Shown piece by piece: positions 25,499 through 34,228 of a DNA stretch of 64,000 nt. Positions within the stretch are counted from its first letter, which is position 1. Every line of letters begins with the position of its first letter. The stretch spans positions 5,183,501 to 5,247,500 of the forward strand of contig NZ_JAJOZB010000001.1 in assembly GCF_023701745.1 (NCBI RefSeq), read 5' to 3'. The notes under the pieces were generated by a model. The model did not search any database, was not told the origin of the DNA, and was given only the letters and a program-made list of their open reading frames with translations. Source of the stretch: Streptomyces sp. RKAG293. Lineage in GTDB: Bacteria > Actinomycetota > Actinomycetes > Streptomycetales > Streptomycetaceae. The translations under genes and the position numbers were made by a program.

Positions 25499-26608
25499 TT
25501 ACGCGCTGGGGTCCTTCATGTTCATGGCGCCGAACATGAACAGGCCCATGAGGTCCTGCGGGGTGAGCACCCGCGCGCCGGCCGGGGCCGTCACCGGGTC
25601 GCTGCCGCCCTGGAGGCCGATGACGAGCGGGAGTTTGCCGTGGGCCTTCTCGTCGAGCTGGGAGACGTCCAGGCCGATCCCGGACAGCATGCCGTCCTTG
25701 ATCGACAGGTCGACGGCGAGATCCTTCGCCGGGACCTTGCTGACGTCCGGCGCCTTGAAGCCCGGGATCTGCTTCTCCAGCGGGGCGAAGCCCTTGGCGA
25801 GCTCCTTGGCCGTCTGACCCGCCGGGACCGTCATCGTGACGTGGTCCACGCCGTTGCTGCTGCCCTTGTCGGTGAACTTCGCGTTGTGCGCGACCGCGCT
25901 CTTCACCGCGTCGATCAGCTGCTGCTGGGTCTTGGCGTCGAGGGACGACGCACCCGGCATGGGCACCGGCAGCGGCGACTTGCCGAGGCCCTTGTCACCG
26001 CCGAGGGTCTTGCCGAGATCGGCGAACGCCGTCGGGTCGATCGAGATCCACTTGCCAGCCAGCGCGTCCTTGACGACACCGAGCGACGACGGCAGCTCGT
26101 CCGCCTTGGGGATGAGCTGGTCGAGCGGCGGGTGGCCACCGCCCTTGGCGGCGCCGCCGAGCGCGGTCAGCGCCTTGACGTCGGCCCGCAGGTACATCTT
26201 CTTGCCGACGGACCTGACCTCGATCAGGTTCTGCTTCCCCTCGGCGTCCGAGGACAGCTGGAAGGAGAAGGAGGACGTGCCGCTCGCGGCGTCCTTCGCG
26301 TCCTTGGCGGCCGCGGCGTCCTTGAGCGGCTTGTCCGAGCTCAGCCCGAGCTTGGCGTGCAGACCCGCGAGCATCTTCGCGGTGTCCTGGGTGAAGCCGT
26401 CCGAGCCCTTCATCGCGGTCCAGATCTGGTCCGCGGTGGCGTCGAAGGAGACGGTCGCGGTGACCGCCTTCTGCTCGCCGAGCTTCTCCACGGCGTTCTG
26501 GACCTTCGCCGCCGCGCCGGCCTGCTGGACGGTGCCGCAGGCCGCGGAGGCGCCGGCTATGAGGGCGACGCAGCCGATGGCGGCCAGACCCTTGTGTGCG
26601 GTGCTGAT
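25499..26608 (-). CDS. Putative lipoprotein, LolA/LppX-like, probable ATC start
   Basis: About 369 residues from an ATC codon at 26608. Translation from there would begin with a compact signal peptide (STAHKGLAAIGCVALIAG) ending in a lipobox ASAAC. GGGAG lies 7 nt upstream of the ATC. The nearest orthodox start, TTG at 26629, has no ribosome site and adds seven residues before the charged region. The mature part shows repeated FxxxSSDAEGKQNLIEVR, KKMYLRADVKAL and VTMTVPAG strands, reminiscent of actinobacterial LppX/LprG-like carriers, but length and order differ and I do not assign a ligand. The gene is convergent with mqnP and separated by a strong hairpin. Confidence 0.7.
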   Translation of the reverse strand: MSTAHKGLAAIGCVALIAGASAACGTVQQAGAAAKVQNAVEKLGEQKAVTATVSFDATADQIWTAMKGSDGFTQDTAKMLAGLHAKLGLSSDKPLKDAAAAKDAKDAASGTSSFSFQLSSDAEGKQNLIEVRSVGKKMYLRADVKALTALGGAAKGGGHPPLDQLIPKADELPSSLGVVKDALAGKWISIDPTAFADLGKTLGGDKGLGKSPLPVPMPGASSLDAKTQQQLIDAVKSAVAHNAKFTDKGSSNGVDHVTMTVPAGQTAKELAKGFAPLEKQIPGFKAPDVSKVPAKDLAVDLSIKDGMLSGIGLDVSQLDEKAHGKLPLVIGLQGGSDPVTAPAGARVLTPQDLMGLFMFGAMNMKDPSA

Positions 26609-26795
26609 GTGGTGACTCCCGTAGAACAAGCGGGCCTTCGGCCGGTGGCCTTCGACGCCGGGTGAGGTCTGAAGATTAGCTGTGGATGCCGCTCGGCCCG
26701 AACGGGTTTTCCGGCGGATCGACCCGTCGTCGGACGGATCCGGCAGGGCGCATCGTTCGGTCATCGCATCGGTCCGTTCCATCGCATCGGATCCG

Positions 26796-27455
26796 TCATC
26801 GCATCAATCCGTCGGGCGTGCGCGCGCGGAAGAAGAAGGCGGAGGCGACGCCGCCGAGGAGCCCGAAGAGGTGGCCCTGCCACGACACGCCCTGAGCGGT
26901 GGGCAGTACGCCCCACAGGATCGACCCGTACAGCACCGCGACGCCGAGCCCGACGGCTATGTCCAGCAGCCGCCGGTCCACGAACCCGCGCACCAGCAGA
27001 TAGCCGAAGAGGCCGAAGACGACGCCGGAGGCGCCCGCCGTGTTGGTGTGGGCGGGCGCGACGAGCCAGACGCCGAGGCCGCTGGACAGGATGATGACGA
27101 AGGACACACTGAGGAAGCGGCGGATGCCGCGCAGCGCGGCGATGAACCCCAGCACGAGCAGCGGCAGGCTGTTGGCCGCGACATGGGCGAAGCCGAAGTG
27201 CATGAACGCGGCCGGGATGATGTCGCGCAGCTCACCGGTCTCGCGCGGCACGATGCCGAAGGTGTCGAGCGAGTGGTTGGTCGCCACGTCCACGGCTTCG
27301 AGCAGCCACAGCAGCCCCACCCACGCCAGCATGAGCGCGGCGGCAGCCGTGACTCTCGCCCCGCTGCGCAGCGGAGCGAGACCGATACTCGCCTGCGCGG
27401 AACGGTCCGCGGTCGGTTCGTAGCTGTGACTCACCGAGGCCCCCCTCAGATCCAT
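26796..27455 (-). CDS. Rhomboid-family intramembrane serine protease
   Basis: A 219-residue polytopic membrane protein of the rhomboid family. The catalytic Ser is in GASGVVFGL near residue 143 and the catalytic His in SWQGHLFG near 192, both inside predicted helices. HFGFAHVAANSLPLL near 88 is the typical loop-1/helix-2 segment. This Ser-His dyad suggests an active protease cutting single-pass membrane proteins. The start at 27455 precedes a soluble N-terminus with no signal peptide; an internal start (VSHSYEP) is equally possible. It is divergent from mqnM. Confidence 0.88.
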   Translation of the reverse strand: MDLRGASVSHSYEPTADRSAQASIGLAPLRSGARVTAAAALMLAWVGLLWLLEAVDVATNHSLDTFGIVPRETGELRDIIPAAFMHFGFAHVAANSLPLLVLGFIAALRGIRRFLSVSFVIILSSGLGVWLVAPAHTNTAGASGVVFGLFGYLLVRGFVDRRLLDIAVGLGVAVLYGSILWGVLPTAQGVSWQGHLFGLLGGVASAFFFRARTPDGLMR

Positions 27456-27555
27456 GTGTCCCTACCGTAGACAACGCCACCGACATCCGGAGTGGTTCCC
27501 GGCGAGAGCCCTCTCCCGCCGCCGGCCGTTCCGGGCGGCCGGATAGGCTCGCGGG

Positions 27556-28230
27556 GTGGACACGAGCCTGCGCAAACCCTGGATCGTCGGGGTCTCCGGA
27601 GCATCCGGGACGCCGTATGCCGCCGCCGTGCTCCGGGGGCTGCTGAGCGCCGGCGAGGCGGTGGACCTGGTGGTCAGCCGGGCCGCCCGGCTGACGCTGC
27701 TCGACGAGACGGGCCACGCGTTCCGGGACGCGCACTGGCGCGAGGACCTGCGGACCTGGCTGGCGCGCGGCGCCGACGGCAAGGACGGCCAGTTCGATGT
27801 GCCGGACGCCGACCTGGCGGACGTGCGGTTCTGGGCCGCGGGCGATCTCGCGGCCGGACCGTCCTCCGGTTCGTACCCGGTCAAGGGGATGCTCATCGTG
27901 CCGGCCAGTACCGCCTGTGTGGCGGGCGTCGCGCTCGGACTGTCGAAGGACCTGCTGCAGCGGGCGGCGAGCGTCACCCTCAAGGAGCGCAGGACCCTGG
28001 TGGTCGCGGTCCGCGAGACACCGCTGAACGGCCAGACCCTCAAGCACCTGGTGACGCTCGACGAGGCGGGCGCGGTCGTGCTGCCCGCGTCACCCGCCTT
28101 CTACGCGGGCGCCCGGCACATCCAGGACCTGGTGGACTTCGTCGCCGGGCGGGTGCTGGACGCGGCGGCGGTGCCCCACCAGCTGTACCGCAGGTGGGAA
28201 GGCGAGCTCGGATCGGCCGCTTCCGCCTGA
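27556..28230 (+). CDS. mqnM: Flavin prenyltransferase (UbiX family), menaquinone pathway
   Basis: A 224-residue flavin prenyltransferase of the UbiX/Pad1 family that joins dimethylallyl phosphate to FMN to form the prenylated-FMN cofactor of UbiD-type decarboxylases such as mqnL here. The FMN-binding SGASGTPYAA near 17, PASTACVAGVALGLSKDLLQRAA near 116, and ERRTLVVAVRETPLN near 148 are diagnostic. The GTG at 27556 starts the frame; the first residues precede the SGASG loop by the usual distance. It lies two genes upstream of mqnE and 3 kb from mqnL-mqnP. Confidence 0.92.
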   Translation: MDTSLRKPWIVGVSGASGTPYAAAVLRGLLSAGEAVDLVVSRAARLTLLDETGHAFRDAHWREDLRTWLARGADGKDGQFDVPDADLADVRFWAAGDLAAGPSSGSYPVKGMLIVPASTACVAGVALGLSKDLLQRAASVTLKERRTLVVAVRETPLNGQTLKHLVTLDEAGAVVLPASPAFYAGARHIQDLVDFVAGRVLDAAAVPHQLYRRWEGELGSAASA

Positions 28231-28323
28231 CCGGCGCGCTGATGCGCAGGCCGCAGGGTCGCGGATGCCTTAGATTCTTGTTCGCACGGCGCAATCGATG
28301 CATGAACGGGAGGGTCCAGGCAT

Positions 28324-28779
28324 ATGGACGCGGTGGACAGGCAGCTCATCCAGGCGCTGCGCGAGAACGGGCGGGCCTCGTACGCGGAGCTGGGACGGCT
28401 GGTGGGGCTCTCCGGGCCCAGCGTCACCGACCGGATCAACCGGCTGGAGCAGGCCGGGGTGATCACCGGCTACCGGGCCACCGTCGCGCCCGTGGCGCTC
28501 GGCCTCGGCGTGACCGCCCTGGTCGGGCTGCAGCTCAGCGACGCGGCGGACCATGAGGACGTGGCGCACCGGCTGCGCGACCTGGACGAGATCGAGGACT
28601 GCTGGTTCATCGCCGGCGACGACTCGTACATGCTCAAGGTCAGGGTGGGCGACGTGGACGGCCTGGAGCGGACGATCCGCCGGCTGTCAGGAACGAAGGG
28701 CGTGGCCCGTACCCGGACCACGATCGTGCTCTCCACGAAGTGGGAGAACCGGGTCGGCTCGCTCCCCGAAGAGGCGTGA
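28324..28779 (+). CDS. Lrp/AsnC-family transcriptional regulator
   Basis: A 151-residue Lrp/AsnC regulator. The winged helix-turn-helix occupies residues 1-60 (DAVDRQLIQALREN, LGRLVGLSGPSVTDRINRLEQAGVI), followed by a RAM effector domain with ED-CWFIAGDDSYMLKVRV and YMLKVRVGDVDGLE. ATG at 28324 is preceded by GGGAGGG. It sits between mqnM and mqnE in the same direction, so it may sense an amino acid or aromatic metabolite and regulate these genes or itself. Its ligand is unknown. Confidence 0.93.
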   Translation: MDAVDRQLIQALRENGRASYAELGRLVGLSGPSVTDRINRLEQAGVITGYRATVAPVALGLGVTALVGLQLSDAADHEDVAHRLRDLDEIEDCWFIAGDDSYMLKVRVGDVDGLERTIRRLSGTKGVARTRTTIVLSTKWENRVGSLPEEA

Positions 28780-28854
28780 GTGGGGCCTGCTCGCGGGCGG
28801 GATCCGGGGGAGTAGTTTTGATCGGGTCGGAACGGCAACTAGGAGGCGGCAGGC

Positions 28855-30018
28855 ATGGACGCTGGACTCAAGCGTGAGCTGGAGGAGAAGGTCTACGCGG
28901 GTGAGCGGCTGACCCGTGAGGACGGAATCGCCCTCTACGAGTCCGACGACCTCGCCTGGCTGGGTGGTCTCGCACACCACGTACGGACGAAGAAGAACGG
29001 CGATGTCGTTCACTTCAACGTCAACCGGCACCTCAACATGACGAACGTGTGCACCGCGTCGTGCGCCTACTGCTCGTTCCAGCGCAAGCCGGGCGAGAAG
29101 GACGCGTACACGATGCGCATCGAGGAGGCCGTCCGTCTCGCGAAGACGATGGAGGGCGAGAACCTCACCGAGCTGCACATCGTCAACGGCCTGCACCCGA
29201 CGCTGCCGTGGCGCTACTACCCGCGCTCGCTGAAGGCCCTCAAGGAGGCGCTGCCGTCCGTCTCGCTGAAGGCGTTCACGGCGACCGAGATCCACCACTT
29301 CGAGACGATCTCCGGTCTGTCGGCCTCCGACATCCTGGACGAGCTGATCGACGCGGGCCTGGAGTCGCTGACCGGCGGCGGCGCCGAGATCTTCGACTGG
29401 GAGGTCCGGCAGCACATCGTGGACCACCGCACCCACTGGGAGGACTGGTCCCGGATCCACCGCCTCGCGCACTCCAAGGGTCTCAAGACCCCCTCGACGA
29501 TGCTCTACGGGCACATCGAGGAGCCGAAGCACCGGGTGGACCACGTGCTGCGGCTGCGCGAGCTGCAGGACGAGACCGGCGGCTTCCAGGTCTTCATCCC
29601 GCTGCGGTACCAGCACGACTTCGTGGACATGAAGGACGGCAAGATCCGCAACACGCTGCAGGCCCGCACCACGATGGCCAGCGGCGCGGACGCGCTCAAG
29701 ACGTTCGCCGTCTCCCGGCTGCTCTTCGACAACGTGCCGCATGTCAAGGTCTTCTGGGTGATGCACGGGGTGCAGACCGCCCAGCTGGCGCTGCAGCACG
29801 GCGCGGACGACATGGACGGCTCGGTCGTCGAGTACAAGATCACCCATGACGCGGACGACTTCGGCACGCCGAACAAGCTGAACCGGGACGACATCCTCGA
29901 ACTGATCCGTGACGCCGGGTTCCGCCCGGTGGAGCGCAACACGCGCTACGAGATCATCCGCGAGTACCCGGGGCCGAACGCCGAGCGGCGCGAGTCCCCG
30001 CAGCCGATGCGCCTCTGA
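28855..30018 (+). CDS. mqnE: Aminofutalosine synthase MqnE, radical SAM
   Basis: A 387-residue radical SAM enzyme. It adds the 5'-deoxyadenosyl radical to 3-[(1-carboxyvinyl)oxy]benzoate, giving 6-amino-6-deoxyfutalosine, the second step of the futalosine route. The [4Fe-4S] motif CTASCAYC is at residues 65-72. TELHIVNGLHPTLPW near 105, SLTGGGAEIFDWEVRQ near 175, and MLYGHIEEPKHRVDH near 220 follow the MqnE/CofH/MqnC fold. A strong AGGAGGC ribosome site precedes ATG 28855. It ends at a perfect 20-bp hairpin. The product of mqnA, further downstream at 47262, is its substrate. Confidence 0.95.
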   Translation: MDAGLKRELEEKVYAGERLTREDGIALYESDDLAWLGGLAHHVRTKKNGDVVHFNVNRHLNMTNVCTASCAYCSFQRKPGEKDAYTMRIEEAVRLAKTMEGENLTELHIVNGLHPTLPWRYYPRSLKALKEALPSVSLKAFTATEIHHFETISGLSASDILDELIDAGLESLTGGGAEIFDWEVRQHIVDHRTHWEDWSRIHRLAHSKGLKTPSTMLYGHIEEPKHRVDHVLRLRELQDETGGFQVFIPLRYQHDFVDMKDGKIRNTLQARTTMASGADALKTFAVSRLLFDNVPHVKVFWVMHGVQTAQLALQHGADDMDGSVVEYKITHDADDFGTPNKLNRDDILELIRDAGFRPVERNTRYEIIREYPGPNAERRESPQPMRL

Positions 30019-30032
30019 CGTCATTGGTTCGC

Positions 30033-30076
30033 CGAAGGCCCCGGCAGCACGCGTGTGCGTGCTGCCGGGGCCTTCG
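30033..30076. terminator. Strong hairpin terminator after mqnE
   Basis: Perfect 20-bp stem (30033-30052 and 30057-30076) with a GTGT tetraloop, located 14 bp after mqnE. Confidence 0.92.
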
Positions 30077-30136
30077 CGTTGTCCGGGATGCGGAAGCCCG
30101 TTGCCGAACGCCAGAAGTAATGGCTACCATCGGCCT

Positions 30137-30655
30137 ATGACCCTTACCTTTGCGCGCGACCCCGAGCTGTCCACCGGCCTCCGCGAAGAGATCCTCCGAA
30201 TCTGGACCGACGCCTCCAACGCCGGCGGCGCGGTCGGCTTCGTCCCGCCGGTCACGGCCGAGGACGTACGCCCGGTCGCAAACGGGCAGTTCGAGGCGGT
30301 CGGCGCGGGGACCCAGCGGCTGCTCGTCGCGTACGAGGACGGGCGGGCGGTCGGCACGGTCTTCCTGAAGCTCAACACCCACCGGCTGATGCGGCACTGG
30401 TGCACGCTGGTCACCGTCATGGTCGACCCGGTCCTCCAGGGCGGCGGGCGCGGCCGGCAGATGCTGGCCGAGGCCGTCGGCTTCGCCCGCGACCTGGGCT
30501 TCGGCGCGCTCCGGCTCGGGGTGCGCGGCGGCACCGGCGTGGACGCCTTCTACGCCGCCTGCGGCTTCAAGGAAGTCGGCCGCGTACCGGACGCGATCCG
30601 CGTCGCCGCGGACGACTTCCGCGACGACATCACTATGTGGCTCCCCCTGCACTGA
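30137..30655 (+). CDS. GNAT-family N-acetyltransferase
   Basis: A 172-residue GNAT protein. The acetyl-CoA pyrophosphate loop is VDPVLQGGGRGRQML near 97 (Q/R-x-x-G-x-G/A motif), and the C-terminal YAACGFKEVGRVPDA near 142 is the usual last helix-strand. The substrate is unknown; the family acetylates amines of small molecules or proteins, and the fused MWLPLH C-terminus is common in Streptomyces members. ATG 30137 is chosen because the upstream extension would run through the mqnE terminator. Confidence 0.88.
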   Translation: MTLTFARDPELSTGLREEILRIWTDASNAGGAVGFVPPVTAEDVRPVANGQFEAVGAGTQRLLVAYEDGRAVGTVFLKLNTHRLMRHWCTLVTVMVDPVLQGGGRGRQMLAEAVGFARDLGFGALRLGVRGGTGVDAFYAACGFKEVGRVPDAIRVAADDFRDDITMWLPLH

Positions 30656-30684
30656 TCGTCGGCGGGCCGTGCTTCACTGGAAGC

Positions 30685-30972
30685 ATGTTCCGTTACACCG
30701 CCATGCGTTTTGGCCTCTTCGTCGGCTGCTTCGCGGTCATCTGGGGTCTGGTCTCCCTGCGGATCCTGCCGGCCGGGCTCGGTGGCTCCAACCTCCTGTG
30801 GGTTGCGCTGCTCGCGCTCGTCATCTCCGCGCCGCTGAGCTTCGTGCTGCTGCGCGGTGCCCGCGATGCCGCGTCCGCCCAGGTCTCCGCGCGCGTCGAG
30901 CGCAGCCGGGCGAACTTCGCCAAGAGCCAGAGCGCGGAGGACGCGGCGGACGACGCCGCGCGCACCGCGTAG
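30685..30972 (+). CDS. DUF4229 small membrane protein
   Basis: A 95-residue protein with two hydrophobic helices (FGLFVGCFAVIWGLVSL near 10-26 and LLWVALLALVISAPLSFVLL near 36-56) and a basic-then-acidic C-terminal tail, the layout of actinobacterial DUF4229 proteins. ATG 30685 is chosen since upstream frame is shadow of the previous gene. It follows the GNAT gene by 30 bp, so they may share a transcript. A hairpin follows. Function unknown. Confidence 0.82.
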   Translation: MFRYTAMRFGLFVGCFAVIWGLVSLRILPAGLGGSNLLWVALLALVISAPLSFVLLRGARDAASAQVSARVERSRANFAKSQSAEDAADDAARTA

Positions 30973-31035
30973 CGCCAGTCCGGCCGCAGGACCGCCCGGG
31001 GGTCGGTGGGTAACCCTCGTCACACGCTTCGCCAT

Positions 31036-31070
31036 GCCCCGCCGGAACACCCCGTTCCCGGCGGGGCTTT
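31036..31070. terminator. Hairpin terminator
   Basis: A perfect 10-bp stem (31036-31045 and 31058-31067) followed by TTT, downstream of the DUF4229 gene. Confidence 0.7.
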
Positions 31071-31134
31071 GTGCTGTCCGCGTGCCGGCCCTGGCCGATT
31101 CCGGGCGTCCACGTCATGAGAACCCAAAGAATGA

Positions 31135-31151
31135 CTTTGAGTTTCTCAAAG
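31135..31151. promoter_or_regulatory. Inverted repeat upstream of symporter gene
   Basis: CTTTGAG-TTT-CTCAAAG (31135-31151), an AT-richer element than its surroundings, 23 bp before the symporter start. It could be an operator overlapping the promoter or leader. No regulator gene of an obvious matching kind is adjacent. Confidence 0.5.
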
Positions 31152-31173
31152 CTCCAGTGTTAGCGTCCGGAAC

Positions 31174-32499
31174 ATGTCTCCTACATCCAGTCGCGTACGC
31201 ATACCCAAGATCCCGTTCTGGGCGCAGATCCTCGGCGGCCTCGTCCTCGGTGTGTGTCTCGGCTGGATCGCCCGCAGTGGCGACATCGCCTGGCTCGGCA
31301 AGGCCCTCGACGAGATCGGCTCGATCTTCGTCCAGCTGCTCAAGCTGGCCGTCGCCCCGCTGGTCTTCTTCGCCATCGTGGTCTCCATCACCAACCTGCG
31401 GAACGTCTCCAACGCCGCCCGGCTGGCCACCCGCACGCTGCTCTGGTTCATGATCACGTCGCTGATCGCGGTCTCCATCGGCCTCGCGATCGGCCTGCTC
31501 ACCAACCCCGGCTCCGGCAGCGGCCTCACCCCGGCCGACGGCGCCAAGCCCAAGCACACCGGCTCCTGGCTGGACTTCCTCACCGGCATCATCCCGACCG
31601 ACGTCATCTCGCCGTTCACCGAGCTGAACGTGCTGCAGATCGTCTTCATGGCGGCCGTCGTCGGGATCGCGCTGCTCCAGCTCGGCGAGAAGGCCGAGCC
31701 GATCCTCACCCTCAGCTCCGCCGTTCTCGAACTGCTGCAGAAGGCCCTGTGGTGGGTCATCAAGCTCGCCCCGCTGGGCACGCTGGGCCTGATCGGCAAC
31801 GCCATCAACACCTACGGCTGGAACCTGATCAAGCAGTACGCGACCTTCACCGCCGACGTCTACGTCGGCTGCGCCCTCGTCCTGTTCGGCGTCTACCCGC
31901 TGCTGCTCGCCACCGTCGCCAAGGTCAGCCCGCTGCAGTTCTTCCGCGGCGCCTGGCCCGCCATCCAGCTCGCCTTCGTCTCGCGCTCCTCGGTCGGCAC
32001 CATGCCGGTCACCCAGCGCGTCACCGAACGCCTCGGCGTCCCGCGCGAGTACGCGTCCTTCGCCGTCCCGTTCGGCGCCACCACCAAGATGGACGGCTGC
32101 GCCGCGATCTACCCGGCCCTCGCCGCGATCTTCATCGCCGAGGTCTTCGACGTCCACCTGGGCATCGGCGACTACCTCCTGATCGCCTTCGTCTCCGTCA
32201 TCGGCTCCGCCGCCACCGCAGGCCTCACCGGCGCCACCGTCATGCTCACCCTGACCCTCTCCACCCTCGGCCTCCCCCTCGAAGGCGTCGGCCTCCTCCT
32301 CGCCATCGACCCCATCCTCGACATGATGCGAACCGCCACGAACGTCGCCGGCCAGTCCGTCATCCCGATCATCGTCGCCGCCCGCGAGAACATCCTCGAC
32401 CGCGACAAATACGCCACAGCCCACGGCGCGGACCTCGACAGCCTGATGGAAGACGACGCGAACGCGAACCGCGACGAGCGCGTCCCGGTCGCCGCGTAG
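31174..32499 (+). CDS. Dicarboxylate/amino acid:cation symporter (DAACS family)
   Basis: A 441-residue secondary transporter of the DAACS (GltP/DctA) family with eight transmembrane helices and two re-entrant loops. The Ser-rich loop is FVSRSSVGTMPVTQR near 267, and the second substrate/cation loop is FGATTKMDGCAAIYPALAA near 297. GAAMTGLTGATVMLT-like residues near 350 form the last loop. The substrate could be C4-dicarboxylates or glutamate/aspartate; the sequence does not decide. ATG 31174 starts directly before the first helix. It has its own inverted repeat upstream and hairpin downstream, so is a single-gene unit. Confidence 0.93.
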   Translation: MSPTSSRVRIPKIPFWAQILGGLVLGVCLGWIARSGDIAWLGKALDEIGSIFVQLLKLAVAPLVFFAIVVSITNLRNVSNAARLATRTLLWFMITSLIAVSIGLAIGLLTNPGSGSGLTPADGAKPKHTGSWLDFLTGIIPTDVISPFTELNVLQIVFMAAVVGIALLQLGEKAEPILTLSSAVLELLQKALWWVIKLAPLGTLGLIGNAINTYGWNLIKQYATFTADVYVGCALVLFGVYPLLLATVAKVSPLQFFRGAWPAIQLAFVSRSSVGTMPVTQRVTERLGVPREYASFAVPFGATTKMDGCAAIYPALAAIFIAEVFDVHLGIGDYLLIAFVSVIGSAATAGLTGATVMLTLTLSTLGLPLEGVGLLLAIDPILDMMRTATNVAGQSVIPIIVAARENILDRDKYATAHGADLDSLMEDDANANRDERVPVAA

Positions 32500-32511
32500 T
32501 CGTATATGCGG

Positions 32512-32557
32512 CAGTGCCCCCGATCCCCGGCATCCGCCGAGGGGCCCGGGGGCACTG
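32512..32557. terminator. Hairpin terminator
   Basis: A 10-11-bp outer stem (32512-32521 with 32548-32557) and an inner CCCC/GGGG stem form a two-part hairpin 12 bp after the symporter gene. Confidence 0.75.
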
Positions 32558-32637
32558 GCACGCTGGTTGGAGTCCTCAAAGCTGACGCCGCGTTGCTCTC
32601 TGGGATGCTGGAAGCACCTGCGAGAGGGGCGGCCTGC

Positions 32638-33171
32638 ATGCGGTGGAAGACTCACGGCGAGCGTCAGATCTACGCCAACCAATGGGTGAACCTGTTCCTC
32701 GTCGATGTCGAGCAACCGGACGGCCGGCGCTGGGAGCATCACGTGGTGCGGATGCGCCACTTGGCCGTGGCCGCTGTGGTGAACGACCAGCGCGAGATCC
32801 TGATGATGTGGCGCCATCGCTTCATCACGGACTCATGGGCTTGGGAACTGCCGATGGGGCTCATCGAAGAGGGCGAGACCCCCGACGTGGCGGCTGCGCG
32901 CGAAGTGGAAGAGGAGACGGGCTGGCGCCCCGCGCCGATGAAGCCGCTCATATACGCCGAACCGGCCAACGGGATCACGGACTCGCAGCACTACGTGTTC
33001 CGGGCCGATGGGGCCACGCAGATCGGCCCACCGACGGAGAAGAACGAGTCCGACCGCATCGAGTGGATCCCCCTGGACCGGGTGCGCGGCATGATCGACC
33101 GCCGGGAGATCGTCAGTAGCGGTTCGCTCGTGGGTCTGCTGTACGTGCTGATGGATGAAGCGATCCGCTGA
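32638..33171 (+). CDS. Nudix hydrolase
   Basis: A 177-residue Nudix hydrolase. The Nudix box lies at residues 73-95, from GLIEEGETP to REVEEETGW, with all conserved Glu and Arg, so it should bind Mg2+ and cleave a nucleoside-diphosphate-linked substrate. Residues ANQWVNLFLVDVEQPDG near 13 resemble ADP-ribose pyrophosphatase-type enzymes. ATG 32638 is chosen; the AGAGGGG site is 8 nt upstream. Next to it, on the other strand, is a decayed HTH-TPR regulator. This Nudix/regulator pairing is common in Streptomyces. Confidence 0.9.
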   Translation: MRWKTHGERQIYANQWVNLFLVDVEQPDGRRWEHHVVRMRHLAVAAVVNDQREILMMWRHRFITDSWAWELPMGLIEEGETPDVAAAREVEEETGWRPAPMKPLIYAEPANGITDSQHYVFRADGATQIGPPTEKNESDRIEWIPLDRVRGMIDRREIVSSGSLVGLLYVLMDEAIR

Positions 33172-33340
33172 GCTCAGCGCAACATCTCGCGTGACCGCAG
33201 GTCGAAAACTGCGTCCTTGATCGGACCGACGACGTAATGGGGCTGCCCCAACACGGCTGCGCACAGCGCCTCCCCGCCGTGCTCATCGTGGGCCCAGCAG
33301 AGGGGCCTCCGGCGTGTTGCTGTTCTCTGCTGCTGATGGC

Positions 33341-34228
33341 TTACGGATCTTGGTGAAGCCCGGCCCATCGCGCCAACGTCGTCAGTTCTGGTTTGGCGCG
33401 TCTGTGCAGAGATACCAACACTCGCAGTACCTCGCGTGCCATTGGGTGGATGCGTGCCATCTGCGGCGCCACCCTGCGTGCCTCCAACAGCGACTCCAAG
33501 GCCCCGTCCCGGTTACCTGCCGCCAGATGCGCGCGAGCGGCGTCAATGTGGAGGTGGCCGATCCTGGTGGGCGTCAGCCCTGGAAGCTCTGCCCCGGAGC
33601 GCGTCAGGTCCTCGGCCATGCCTACAGCCTCGTGGGGCTTGTCGAGTTCAATCCATGAGGCCATTTGGTGGAGCCGGGTATTGCCTCTGCCGAACGTCAG
33701 ATTGTGGCAGAGCATGTCTGCGTCTCCGAGCTGGTCTGCCAGCGTGGAGGCGTGCCGGATGTGCTCAGCGGTTGCGGCGGTGTTTCGGGCCCGTGAGGCG
33801 AGAGTGATCGCGCGGAGATGCAGGCTGCCGGCCGCGACAATCGCTTGTTGGTTGTTACTGGGTGCGGCGGACAAGAGCACGATGGCGCGTTCGATAACGC
33901 CCATGCCCCCGTCGTAGTCACCCGCCGTTTGGAACGTGCCTGCCTCCGTCCATGCGCTCGCTGCCTGCGCGATGGGTGACCATGTCCGGGTGGCGGCCCA
34001 CTGCTGCCGCGCGACGATCAATTCGGCAAGGTCGGGGTAACCCAGGCGATGCGCCACGGTGTACGCGCAGCTGTACACGTCGACCAGGAGATCGAGCGCG
34101 GCATGCTCGTATGCCCCGACGAAACCAGCACGAAGCGGAGCGACAGCACCGGCCTCAGCCGTATCGCGGCAGCAGCTGCTCCCCGCCCCGCCCCTTCCCG
34201 GTGGCGCGGTCGCCTCGCGCGCCCGTCA
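33341..34228 (-). pseudogene. Decayed XRE/TPR-type regulator, N-terminus lost
   Basis: A clear C-terminal frame (stop at 33341) has TPR-like helices and ends RVLVSLHRRAKPELTTLARW, typical of Streptomyces HTH-TPR regulators with about 400 residues. Residues DLLVDVYSCAYTVAHRLGYPD and upstream AGFVGAYEHAALDLLVDV match that family. Just before this, the family phrase EQLLPRY occurs in another frame and runs into TGA, so at least one frameshift is present near 34165-34180. No helix-turn-helix could be found in any frame up to the gene at 34446. GTG 34078 could start the C-terminal remnant. I call it a pseudogene. Confidence 0.65.
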
